This document shows positions 28,056 through 35,516 of a DNA stretch of 64,000 bases, in pieces. The DNA is from Versatilivorator sp963663845 (GTDB lineage Bacteria > Acidobacteriota > Terriglobia > Versatilivoradales > Versatilivoraceae). Location: positions 186,001 through 250,000 of the forward strand of contig OY760650.2 of the NCBI GenBank assembly GCA_963663845.2. Direction: 5' to 3'. Each line of letters begins with the position of its first letter. Within the stretch, counting starts at the first letter, position 1. Under the pieces are notes generated by a model. The model saw nothing but the letters and a program-made list of their open reading frames with translations. It ran no database searches and was not told the origin of the DNA. The position numbers and the translations under genes are program-made.

Positions 28056-28532
28056 ATGAGCACAACGACCCCGAAGACCCTCTACCTGGCCAATCCCTAC
28101 GGCTTCTCGGCCCAGCAGCGCCAGGGGCCGCTGCAGGAACTGGCGGCGGCCCTGGAATCGATGGGCGCCGAGGTGTGGGAGCCCTTTGCCCGCAACAACC
28201 AGGTCGACCGAACCAGTCCCAACTGGGCCTATCGGATCGGCCAAGCCGACCTTCGCGACGTGCGCGAGGCGGATGGGTTGTTTGCCGTCGTCAACGGCTG
28301 TCCGCCGGACGAGGGCGTGATGGTGGAGCTGGGCATGGCCATCGCCTGGGGGAAGCCGGTGTTCCTGTTCCGGGACGATTTCCGGCGCTGCACCGACAGC
28401 GAGGGCTATCCGCTCAACCTGATGGTGTTCACCGGTCTTCCGGAAAAGGGCTGGGAAGCCAGTTGGTACACCTCGATCGAGGAACTGGCCGATCCGGAAA
28501 AGGCGCTGGCCCGATGGTTGAGGGACAGGTAA
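28056..28532 (+). CDS. Nucleoside 2-deoxyribosyltransferase
   Basis: A 158-residue NDT-family enzyme, exchanging the base on deoxyribonucleosides (nucleotide salvage). It opens TLYLANPYGFSA, has WEPFARNN and ADGLFAVVNG, and the nucleophile region DEGVMVELGMAIAWGKPVF, with Glu91 as the predicted nucleophile. GAAAGGAAAC directly precedes the ATG. It lies 22 bp after the hydrolase. A decayed copy of its first 37 bp occurs at 30516-30552, on the far side of accessory islet 1. Confidence 0.9.
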   Translation: MSTTTPKTLYLANPYGFSAQQRQGPLQELAAALESMGAEVWEPFARNNQVDRTSPNWAYRIGQADLRDVREADGLFAVVNGCPPDEGVMVELGMAIAWGKPVFLFRDDFRRCTDSEGYPLNLMVFTGLPEKGWEASWYTSIEELADPEKALARWLRDR

Positions 28533-28634
28533 TGTTACGTTTTCGAAAGCGAGGCTCGCCCCTGTTGACGGTCCCCGCATCGTTCAGAACCGGCTTGCAG
28601 ACATTGCCATTGCGGAAGGTCCGGATGCTGGCCG

Positions 28635-29294
28635 TCAAGCCAGACTACCGTCTTCCTTGAGTCTCTTGATGATGTCTTGCAGAATCTTTCCCTTGACGGA
28701 GTCGAACTGTACCCGTACCTGAAACGTTTGCATTGTTCCTTTGGGGCCCCGGTCGAACAGTTTTCCTTCGATGACGCAAGGTGTGTTGGAGGTTAGGGCG
28801 GTCGTCTTGCAAGAGGGCCGGGAATCTTGACGACCAAATCGTCCAAGGTTTATCCGCGTAATGCCGGGCGTCCGCCTGATGATCTCGAACAGGCGCCGGG
28901 CGTCATCCGACGGAATATCTCGGAGATTCTCCACCGTTCTTCCCCAAATCGTACCGTGGCTCTTCGGGGAGTAAATATCAACTCCAACCCAAGCCGTTGA
29001 GTCTTGGGATACCCCACCGTTTTGCATGTGCAACCAAGGGTCACCATACTTGTTGTCGCGGACCTGTATCCATTCCTCTGAAACTCCTTCGATAGCCGCG
29101 GGTGAATGAACGGCGTCATTTTCAAGTGTCCTCAGAGTATCCAAGACCACCTTATCTATCAAGGTCGTGGGAAACTGGTTCCTCACAGGTAGCTCGTTTT
29201 TCTTCAGACGATCGATCACCTTCGGAAAGATGAAACCTGGACCGACGATGCTATCGCATCCGGCACCGCGGCAAGCCGCACGGATTGAGGCCAT
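28635..29294 (-). CDS. Hypothetical protein of accessory islet 1
   Basis: A 219-residue protein I do not recognise. It is soluble, with no signal peptide or membrane segment. A central segment (SEEWIQVRDNKYGDPWLHMQ, then WVGVDIYSP) looks like a small beta-rich domain. The C-terminal third (FQVRVQFDSVKGKILQDIIK) is a strand followed by an amphipathic helix. The ATG at 29294 is used; a TTG lies one codon earlier. It is encoded 51 bp downstream of the NDT-fold protein on the same strand, so the two are probably one operon. Base composition is AT-richer than the flanks, consistent with transfer. Confidence 0.6.
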   Translation of the reverse strand: MASIRAACRGAGCDSIVGPGFIFPKVIDRLKKNELPVRNQFPTTLIDKVVLDTLRTLENDAVHSPAAIEGVSEEWIQVRDNKYGDPWLHMQNGGVSQDSTAWVGVDIYSPKSHGTIWGRTVENLRDIPSDDARRLFEIIRRTPGITRINLGRFGRQDSRPSCKTTALTSNTPCVIEGKLFDRGPKGTMQTFQVRVQFDSVKGKILQDIIKRLKEDGSLA

Positions 29295-29345
29295 CAACTT
29301 CCGGCGGTCAAACGGTTCCGGCTCCCCGGTGGACTTGAGGACACT

Positions 29346-29777
29346 CTAGTCAGCCTCGGAGCGCAAGATATTCAGCAAGATTTGTGCGGCCTGCTGCGGC
29401 GTCGGCACAACCTTGTCCGCGTAGAAGGCGAGCGTCTTGTTGTTTAGGTGTATAGGTTCCGCGGCGACGACCGGTTTGCCCGCGTGCTTCGCGTGGATAA
29501 CGCCGCAGGTGGATCCTATGGATGCACACCACATGTTGACGAGCAGTCCATCCGCAGATTCGATTCTGAGGAGATCCGCTTCGACGATTGTGTGAGGGTT
29601 TGTTGCTATATTGGGCTGAAAGTCTTTGTCCGATTGTATGACATCAGTGGGATCCGAAAAATCCAGGTACTCTTCGTATTGCCGCTTGACGGCGCTACGC
29701 CACGCGTGTACCTCGTTCTCGCTTTGACCGCTGATCGGGCCGGCAAGGTAGACTTTGAACTTCCGGGTTTTGGACAT
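29346..29777 (-). CDS. NDT-fold protein lacking the usual catalytic Glu
   Basis: A 143-residue protein with the nucleoside 2-deoxyribosyltransferase fold: KVYLAGPISGQSENEVHAWR at the N-terminus, then a Rossmann-like core (IVEADLLRIESADGLLVNMW) and the G-x-x-x-E-x-x-x-A region. That region reads GSTCGVIHAKHAGKPVV (residues 88-104), so the position of the nucleophilic Glu is Gly92. It may bind nucleotides without classical transferase activity. The ATG at 29777 follows GAGGG; a GTG at 29786 is an alternative. It is the first gene of a two-gene unit. Confidence 0.72.
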   Translation of the reverse strand: MSKTRKFKVYLAGPISGQSENEVHAWRSAVKRQYEEYLDFSDPTDVIQSDKDFQPNIATNPHTIVEADLLRIESADGLLVNMWCASIGSTCGVIHAKHAGKPVVAAEPIHLNNKTLAFYADKVVPTPQQAAQILLNILRSEAD

Positions 29778-29830
29778 ATCCCTCACCTTAAGTCGTTAAA
29801 GAAAGGAGGGATAACCGCCATTTTTCGGCT

Positions 29831-29841
29831 CTGTCGGACAG
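29831..29841. promoter_or_regulatory. Candidate operator palindrome between divergent genes
   Basis: CTGTC-G-GACAG is a perfect 5+5 palindrome in the gap between the divergent units of islet 1. Nearby, ATATCCCTCAC (29776-29786) and GTGAGGGACAT (29841-29851) form a 10/11 inverted pair, the first at the NDT-fold gene start. Either could be a repressor site; none is proven. Confidence 0.35.
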
Positions 29842-30066
29842 TGAGGGACATTAGCCCATTGGCGCCGAATGATCAAGTCCGCTGCTTCGCTGCTTCTGCT
29901 TCACTGCTTCGTTTCGATACCTGATTGGCCACAAGATGCACAACAACGGGAATCGTCAAGCCTCACATCTTATCCTGTGCCTTTTGTGCTTTTTGTGGTT
30001 GAGCCTTTTGCAACAACCGGTGTGCTATCATGTTTGGTAAGTGTGACGGCAGAAACGGAGGCCACG

Positions 30067-30348
30067 ATGGTCGATTCAAAAGAGTTGGAAGAAATCCTGA
30101 CCCGGGGTCTTCACAATAAGGCGCACGCTCGAGTCATTGCGGAAGCGATCCGCGGGGCCACGGCGGACAATGAGGCGCATGCCCAAGTTATTGAGGAAAC
30201 AATTCGGGAGGCTACAGCAGGCCTCAAACAACGCAGCCGCCACCCGAGTGGGACTGTGGATGATCGTATGGGTGACGATGAGATGGGTGATCCGCTTTTC
30301 GGGTCTCACCTTCGCAAAGCGTTTCGCACCATTCGGGGACGTGCCTGA
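30067..30348 (+). CDS. Small helical protein with internal 18-residue repeat
   Basis: A 93-residue protein starting VDSKELEEILTRGL. It carries two copies of an ~18-residue helical unit: HNKAHARVIAEAIRGATA and DNEAHAQVIEETIREATA. The tail is basic (SHLRKAFRTIRGRA). The ATG at 30067 has GGAGG six bases upstream, which is why I prefer it to the longer frame that opens at 29869. Three bases separate its stop from the next ATG, indicating coupling with the tiny two-TM gene. No family recognised; it lies in AT-richer islet 1. Confidence 0.6.
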   Translation: MVDSKELEEILTRGLHNKAHARVIAEAIRGATADNEAHAQVIEETIREATAGLKQRSRHPSGTVDDRMGDDEMGDPLFGSHLRKAFRTIRGRA

Positions 30349-30351
30349 AGG

Positions 30352-30519
30352 ATGGCTGACGATAATCTGTCCAAACTGAAGCTTTTTGTCCAGGCCCTGA
30401 TTTCCGTTGCAGCATTGGGTGCTGCTCTTTACGTCATACTCAGCGGTAGGTACCCGCCGGAACAAGCCGCTTGGGCGGCTGGGATTGCTGGTGTCGTGAT
30501 CGGCTACTGGCTGAGATGA
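30352..30519 (+). CDS. 55-residue two-TM membrane miniprotein
   Basis: A 55-residue protein beginning MADDNLSKLKLF, with two membrane helices (about residues 11-30 and 38-53) joined by the short loop SGRYPPEQ, and ending VVIGYWLR. This hairpin design resembles phage-type or toxin-type small membrane proteins (holin-like, GYWL ending), but the match is only structural. It starts 3 bp after the preceding gene's stop codon. Its own stop codon TGA overlaps the ATG of the NDT remnant. It was identified by direct translation and is shorter than most gene-finder cut-offs. Confidence 0.6.
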   Translation: MADDNLSKLKLFVQALISVAALGAALYVILSGRYPPEQAAWAAGIAGVVIGYWLR

Positions 30520-30552
30520 GCACAACGACCCCAAAAACCCTCTATTTGACCA
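30516..30552 (+). pseudogene. Decayed 5' fragment of the nucleoside deoxyribosyltransferase gene
   Basis: The 37 bp starting ATGAGCACAACGACCCC match the first 37 bp of the NDT gene at 28056 at 32 positions; all five differences are transitions. It breaks off where dispersed repeat R2 begins. It indicates that islet 1 is flanked by an intact NDT gene and a remnant of a second copy. Confidence 0.7.
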
Positions 30553-30886
30553 CGAAGAGGAACGACGAACTATGAATGGACACGAAAGAACGCCAATCAA
30601 TTGAACATCCAACGTTTTTCCTCGAATGATCCGCAGGAAGGGGCGATACCACGCTCACGACTCACCACTCGCCACCAACCGCTGCCGTTCTTCCCCTCCC
30701 CAAATCCGATCTTGATTCCTCGGGAATGGATGGGGTAATCTTTCGCTAGTCGTCCACCGTTGGTGCGTCGTGCGGCGTCCCAACCATCCTGCCAAGTCCT
30801 CACGCAATCCGCTTCAGGCGGTCGAGAATCCTGCAGGGAACAGGTAAGCCCTGGCCCGCATTTCTCACCGGGTCGCTGGAAAAATC
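30520..30886. other. Intergenic region with NDT remnant and R2 repeat
   Basis: The 367 bp ahead of frdA hold the tail of the NDT remnant, a shuffled R2 repeat copy (30551-30634) and a short CACGACTCACCACTCGCCACC stretch reminiscent of R3 arms. I see no gene in the remainder, and no convincing promoter for frdA. Confidence 0.6.
30551..30634. repeat. Dispersed repeat R2, degenerate copy c
   Basis: Contains CACGAAGAGGAACGACGAA, ATGAATGGACACGAA and the ending TTTTTCCTCGAATGATCCGC. These parts occur in R2 copies at 11834-11908 and 50269-50346, though the ACGAA part is inverted relative to the ending. It directly abuts the NDT remnant. Confidence 0.5.
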
Positions 30887-32671
30887 ATGAATGACATTCG
30901 GTCTTCGGAAATGCCTTCCCATGACGTGCTATTGGTGGGTGGCGGAGGCGCCGGCCTGAGAGCCGCTATTGCCGTTTCCGAGGTTGACCCCAATCTGAGC
31001 GTGGCGGTGGTCTCCAAGGTCTATCCGATGAGGAGCCACACGGTGTCGGCGGAAGGCGGGGCCGCGGCCGTCATCAAGGGGGGCGACAGCCTGGACGAAC
31101 ACGCCTACGACACCATCTCCGGCGGGGACTGGATGTGCGACCAGGATGCCGTGGAGCTCTTCGTCAACGAGGCCCCGCGGGAGATGCTTCAACTGGAGCA
31201 CTGGGGCTGCCCCTGGAGCCGGGAGCCGGACGGGCGGGTGGCCGTTCGCCCCTTCGGCGGGATGAAGAAGGAACGCACCTGGTTCGCCGCCGACAAGACC
31301 GGCTTCCACATGCTCCACGCGCTCTTTCAGACCTCTCTCAAGTACAGATCCATCACTCGCTACGACGAATGGTTCGTCACCAGGCTCCTGGTGGAGGAGG
31401 GCCGCGTGCAGGGCGTGGTGGCCATCGAGCTGATGACGGGCAGGATTCAGGCCATCACCGCCAAGTCCGTCATCCTCTGCACCGGCGGTTGCGGAAAGGT
31501 GTTTCCCTTCACCACCAACGCCAACATCAAGAACGGTGACGGCATGGCGCTGGCCTACCGGGCCGGAGTCCCTCTGAAGGACATGGAGTTCGTGCAGTAC
31601 CATCCCACCGGACTCCCCTTCACCGGGATTCTGATCACCGAAGCCTCCAGGGCCGAAGGCGGGTTCCTGCTCAACAAGGACGGGTACCGCTACCTGCAGG
31701 ACTACGATCTGGGAACGCCTCAGCCCAAGCCGGTGCTGCGGTCCATGGAGCTGGGCCCTCGGGACCGCTTGTCGCAAGCCTTCATGAAGGAGTTGGACAA
31801 GGGCCGCACGCTCGAGGGACCCTACGGACCCTACGTCCATCTCGACCTCACCCACCTGGGCAGGAAGATCATCGACACCAAGTTGCCCTTCGTTCGCGAA
31901 CTTTGCCTCAAGTACGAGAACATCGATCCGGTGAGGGAGCTGATTCCGGTCCGCCCGGTGGTCCACTACATGATGGGCGGCGTCCACACCGACATCCAGG
32001 GCGCCACGCCCCTGGAGGGACTGTTCGCTGCCGGCGAAGTGGCTTGTGTGAGTATCAACGGCGCCAACCGTCTGGGCTCCAATTCCCTGACCGAGCTGCT
32101 GGTTTTCGGCGCCCGGGCGGGACAGGCCGCGGCCGAACACGCCTTGCAGGACAAGCCGCTGAGCGCCGGCATCGAAGCCCAGGCGGCCGATGAGAAGAGG
32201 CGCCTGGAACGGGAGTTCCTCCACAAGAGCGACGGCGACGAACCCATTGCGGGCCTGCGCACGGAAATGCAGGCCACCATGGAAAAGAGCGCCGGAATCT
32301 ACCGGACGGGGGCACTGCTCGAAGAGGCCCAGGCCAACGTCGCCGAACTGAAGGAACGTTTCCGCCGGGTCGCCATCCAGGACCACAGCCACACCTTCAA
32401 CACCGAGTTGATGGCCGCCCTGGAGCTCTCCTACATGTTGGACGTGGCCGAGGCCGTGGTCGAGTGCGCCTTGCATCGAACCGAGTCCCGGGGCGCCCAC
32501 CAGCGGACGGACTTTCCGCAGCGGGACGACGAGCGGTTTCTGGCCCACTCCCTGATCTCTCACCGCCCCGGCGATCGACCCAAGGTGGAATACCTGCCCG
32601 TCACCATCACCCGCTGGCCCCCGGGCGAACGGGTTTACGGCCGGCCGGCAACCGAAGCGCCACGGGGCTGA
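30887..32671 (+). CDS. frdA: Fumarate reductase flavoprotein subunit
   Basis: A 594-residue flavoprotein of the E. coli FrdA type. The covalent FAD histidine is His51 in YPMRSHTVSAEGGAAAV. LEHWGCPWSREPDG, GGMKKERTWFAADKTGFHML, DMEFVQYHPTGLP and RLGSNSLTELLVFGA follow E. coli FrdA closely, and the catalytic Arg lies in the PVRPVVHYMMGGV region. It interconverts fumarate and succinate. It heads a four-gene operon with frdB, frdC and frdD. Direction in vivo (QFR or SQR) cannot be told from sequence, but menaquinone chemistry favours fumarate reduction. Confidence 0.95.
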   Translation: MNDIRSSEMPSHDVLLVGGGGAGLRAAIAVSEVDPNLSVAVVSKVYPMRSHTVSAEGGAAAVIKGGDSLDEHAYDTISGGDWMCDQDAVELFVNEAPREMLQLEHWGCPWSREPDGRVAVRPFGGMKKERTWFAADKTGFHMLHALFQTSLKYRSITRYDEWFVTRLLVEEGRVQGVVAIELMTGRIQAITAKSVILCTGGCGKVFPFTTNANIKNGDGMALAYRAGVPLKDMEFVQYHPTGLPFTGILITEASRAEGGFLLNKDGYRYLQDYDLGTPQPKPVLRSMELGPRDRLSQAFMKELDKGRTLEGPYGPYVHLDLTHLGRKIIDTKLPFVRELCLKYENIDPVRELIPVRPVVHYMMGGVHTDIQGATPLEGLFAAGEVACVSINGANRLGSNSLTELLVFGARAGQAAAEHALQDKPLSAGIEAQAADEKRRLEREFLHKSDGDEPIAGLRTEMQATMEKSAGIYRTGALLEEAQANVAELKERFRRVAIQDHSHTFNTELMAALELSYMLDVAEAVVECALHRTESRGAHQRTDFPQRDDERFLAHSLISHRPGDRPKVEYLPVTITRWPPGERVYGRPATEAPRG

Positions 32672-32780
32672 CCGCGCCGGCGCACCCGGCGTGCCGGTTT
32701 CGTTTTTTGGAGGTGACCGGACTGCTTCCGAACGATTCCGAACGAATGGAATACCGGGAATCCATCACCCTAGAGGAGAC

Positions 32781-33524
32781 ATGGCTGAAACGATAACCAT
32801 CGAAGTGGCCCGCTACCGCCCCGAGCAGGAGGGCGAGCCCACCTTCCAATCCTACGAGGTCCCCTTCAGCAAGGACTGGGTGGTCCTGGACGCCTTGAAC
32901 TACATCAAGGACCACCTGGACGGTTCCCTGTCCTTTCGCTGGTCCTGCCGGATGGGAGTCTGCGGGAGTTGCGGCATGACCGTCAACGGCGAACCCAAGC
33001 TGACCTGCGCCACCTTCCTGTCCCACTATTCCCCCGGGCCGATCCGGGTGGAGCCCCTTCAGAATTTTCCGGTGGTGCGGGACCTGGTTATCGAAATGAC
33101 CGATTTCCTGGAGAAACTGCAGTCGGTGAAACCCTGGATCGTCCGAAAGGACGACCCCGCCCCCGCCGAGGGAGAGTTTCTGCAAACGCCGGAAGAGCTG
33201 GATGAATTCAAGCAGTTCAGCATGTGCATCAACTGCATGATTTGCTACGCCGCCTGTCCGGTCTACGGGCTCGACCCCCAGTTCATCGGACCGGCCGCCA
33301 TTGCCCTGGCTCAGCGATACAACCTGGATTCCCGCGACCAGGGCGAGCAGGAGCGCCTGGATGTCCTCTCCCAGCACGAGGGAATTTGGGGATGCACCTT
33401 CGTGGGAGAGTGCACCGAAGTCTGTCCCAAGAACGTGGACCCGGCGGGAGCCATCCAGCAATACAAGCTCGCGGCCACCAAGGACTGGTTCAAGTCCTTC
33501 CTGATGCCCTGGAGCAAGCCATGA
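32781..33524 (+). CDS. frdB: Fumarate reductase iron-sulfur subunit
   Basis: A 247-residue subunit carrying three clusters: [2Fe-2S] in SCRMGVCGSCGMTVNGEPKL plus a later Cys, [4Fe-4S] in CINCMICYAACP, and [3Fe-4S] in CTFVGECTEVCPKNVDP. It passes electrons between FrdA flavin and membrane quinone. The ATG at 32781 has AGAGGAG immediately upstream. It follows frdA by 109 bp. Its stop overlaps the frdC start as ATGA. Confidence 0.96.
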   Translation: MAETITIEVARYRPEQEGEPTFQSYEVPFSKDWVVLDALNYIKDHLDGSLSFRWSCRMGVCGSCGMTVNGEPKLTCATFLSHYSPGPIRVEPLQNFPVVRDLVIEMTDFLEKLQSVKPWIVRKDDPAPAEGEFLQTPEELDEFKQFSMCINCMICYAACPVYGLDPQFIGPAAIALAQRYNLDSRDQGEQERLDVLSQHEGIWGCTFVGECTEVCPKNVDPAGAIQQYKLAATKDWFKSFLMPWSKP

Positions 33525-33940
33525 AGCCATCGACGGCTTATCGCCAATACCATCCCAAGTGGCACAGGACCCGGGTCTCGACCCTCTGGTGGAGCCGAAA
33601 GTGGTCCTACCTGAAGTTCATGCTCCGGGAACTCAGCAGTGTCTTTGTGGCTTTCTACGTGGTGATCCTCCTGCTGCAGCTTCATGCCCTGAGGGGAGGT
33701 CCCGAGGCCTACCTGGAGTTCCAGCAATGGCTCGAGAACCCGCTGCTGGTGATCCTCAACGGCATCGGGTTTCTCTTCGTGCTCTTTCACGCGGTGACCT
33801 GGTTCAACCTGGCGCCCAAGGCGATGGTGGTCCGCTTGCGAGGCAGACGGCTCCCCGACGTGCTGGTGGCCGCTCCCAACTACGCGGCCTGGCTGGCGGT
33901 TTCCGCGCTGATTGTCTTTCTTCTCCTGCGAGAGGGTTGA
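33521..33940 (+). CDS. frdC: Fumarate reductase membrane anchor subunit C
   Basis: A 139-residue three-helix anchor matching E. coli FrdC across its length. LKFMLRELSSVF contains Glu37, equivalent to E. coli Glu29 at the quinone site. RGGPEAYLEFQQWLENPLLV and LFHAVTWFNLAPKA are the other conserved blocks, the latter with the conserved His. No heme ligands are expected in this type. It starts on the ATGA overlap with frdB; frdD begins 3 bp after its stop. Confidence 0.93.
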   Translation: MKPSTAYRQYHPKWHRTRVSTLWWSRKWSYLKFMLRELSSVFVAFYVVILLLQLHALRGGPEAYLEFQQWLENPLLVILNGIGFLFVLFHAVTWFNLAPKAMVVRLRGRRLPDVLVAAPNYAAWLAVSALIVFLLLREG

Positions 33941-33943
33941 CCC

Positions 33944-34297
33944 ATGGCCAATCGATCCAACGAACCCCTTCTCTGGGCCCTCTTCAGCGGGGGAGGCGTG
34001 GCGGCCGCCTTTCTGATCCCCATTCTCTTCTTTCTCTACGGGCTGGCTTTCCCCCTGGGATGGCTGCAGCCGCCCGACTATGAGAGAACGCTGGACCTGG
34101 TCCGGCATCCCCTGGCCCGGCTGGCCCTGTTCCTGCTCTGCTTCCTGTCGCTCTTTCACTGGGCTCATCGATTTCGCTTCACCCTCTACGACGGCCTGCA
34201 GATCAAGCACCTCGATCCGGTCATCAATCTCTTCTGCTACGGAGGAGCCGTGACGGGAACGGTGGCGGCCGCCTACCTGTTGTGGACCCTCCCGTAA
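33944..34297 (+). CDS. frdD: Fumarate reductase membrane anchor subunit D
   Basis: A 117-residue three-helix subunit. SNEPLLWALFSGGGVAAAF matches the E. coli FrdD N-terminus (SDEPVFWGLFGAGG), followed by GLAFPLGWLQ, HPLARLALFLLCF and HRFRFTLYDGLQIKH. With FrdC it forms the menaquinol site. Last gene of the frd operon; a hairpin at 34311-34337 lies just downstream. Confidence 0.92.
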   Translation: MANRSNEPLLWALFSGGGVAAAFLIPILFFLYGLAFPLGWLQPPDYERTLDLVRHPLARLALFLLCFLSLFHWAHRFRFTLYDGLQIKHLDPVINLFCYGGAVTGTVAAAYLLWTLP

Positions 34298-34310
34298 CGC
34301 GACCGAACGG

Positions 34311-34337
34311 CATTGTCGGGCAGGGAGGGCGACAATG
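34311..34337 (+). terminator. Hairpin after frdD
   Basis: A perfect 8-bp stem (CATTGTCG / CGACAATG) with an 11-nt loop lies 13 bp after the frdD stop and before the convergent BsuPI-domain gene. No T-run follows on either strand, so termination here may need Rho, or the structure may stabilise the mRNA end. Confidence 0.4.
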
Positions 34338-34436
34338 GGTCAAAGTTCTCAAACACAGGCTGACCAGCCCGCTTCTTCATGGCTACCCCCTCATCGTGAG
34401 TACCCACGTTTTCTGGCATCTGCGGCAAGAGCCGGC

Positions 34437-35516
34437 TCAGGGCAGCACGATCTCCACGGCCGAGGATTCGCGGGGGACCTGGGAGGTGAGTATGGCCACG
34501 GCCTCGTAGGACCCCAGCCTGATGTCGTTGCGCTCGTTGTCCTTCAGGTTCCAGACTTCCGTGAACTTCCATTCCTTCTGAGGCAGCAGGGCATGGCTGC
34601 GGATCACCGGCGTAAAGAAGTAGCCCTTCGACCAGCGCCAGACCTCGAATCCCGTCTGCTTCTCTCTGACGACAAAGTCGTAGGTCTGGCTCGAGTCGAA
34701 GTTGAAGCTCAGAAAGTAGTCGGTCGGGTTCTTGACCACAAGCAACAGATCGACCGCCTCGGGTTTTTTCCGGAACTCCAGGCTCAGAACGGGGTCAGCC
34801 CGGCTGATCACCACCTCGGACCCGGGTCGCTCGGGCTCGGTCTCGGTCTCCGGCTCCATGGGATCGCCGAAATTGCGGCCGTTGACCAAGGCCGATTTCA
34901 GCCGGTAGCTCTCCGAGCCCCAGTCGGAAAAGACACCCACCTCCACGATCCCCAGCCCTCGGTCGAAGATCATCTCCAGGCCTGAAGCCTCGCAATCCGG
35001 ACAGGTCAGGTAGCTCAAACGGTTGGCCACCGGAAGTCCGTCATCGCCGGGAGACTGGTCGAGGAGGGCGTCGGCCGATTCCCCCACCGGAAACAGGGGA
35101 ATCTCCTCCCGGTCCTGATCCTGAGCGATCAAGCGAAGGAACCGACGAGTGTCCTGATCGTAGCGAACCACCAAGTTCTGCTCGCCTTCCAGACCCGGTA
35201 CAAACGGAAGTTGATTGAAAACGTAGTAGGTCGTCCACTTCAAGATAGGCCTGGCGATGATCTCGACCTTGACCTGAGTGGTTCTCTGAAACCGGCTGTC
35301 CTCCCGATCGTAGATCCAGCGGTTTCCGAGTTGGAGCGGGAGATAGTCGGGACTGAGAAAATGGTCCTGCCGAACCTCGGTCTCATCGGGGAGGGAAACC
35401 GGGTTGGCGCGGGCAGGCGGTTCGATTCCCCACGGCGCCGGAACAGACCACAGGCTCCACAAGACTCCGCAGGCGGCGGCATTGGCTATGGAACTGAACC
35501 GTGCCATGAGGCTCAC
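34437..35516 (-). CDS. Secreted protein with C-terminal BsuPI (protease-inhibitor) domain
   Basis: A 359-residue protein with an N-terminal signal sequence (residues ~8-37) and a C-terminal BsuPI domain. The latter is recognisable by NPTDYFLSFNFDSSQTYDFV, then GFEVWRWSKGYFFTP and LGSYEAVAIL. BsuPI is the intracellular proteinase inhibitor of Bacillus; in exported proteins the domain often serves only as a beta-sandwich. The region before it (PLQLGNRWIYDRE, LTCPDCEASGLEMIF) is unassigned. The GTG start overlaps the comF stop codon as GTGA, implying coupled translation; an ATG at 35507 is an alternative. Confidence 0.78.
   Translation of the reverse strand: MSLMARFSSIANAAACGVLWSLWSVPAPWGIEPPARANPVSLPDETEVRQDHFLSPDYLPLQLGNRWIYDREDSRFQRTTQVKVEIIARPILKWTTYYVFNQLPFVPGLEGEQNLVVRYDQDTRRFLRLIAQDQDREEIPLFPVGESADALLDQSPGDDGLPVANRLSYLTCPDCEASGLEMIFDRGLGIVEVGVFSDWGSESYRLKSALVNGRNFGDPMEPETETEPERPGSEVVISRADPVLSLEFRKKPEAVDLLLVVKNPTDYFLSFNFDSSQTYDFVVREKQTGFEVWRWSKGYFFTPVIRSHALLPQKEWKFTEVWNLKDNERNDIRLGSYEAVAILTSQVPRESSAVEIVLP

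Noticed and set aside
30076..30612. Minus-strand frame of about 178 codons across islet 1
   Set aside because: It overlaps two better-supported plus-strand genes that have ribosome binding sites and coupling, and it reads through the NDT remnant and R2 repeat.
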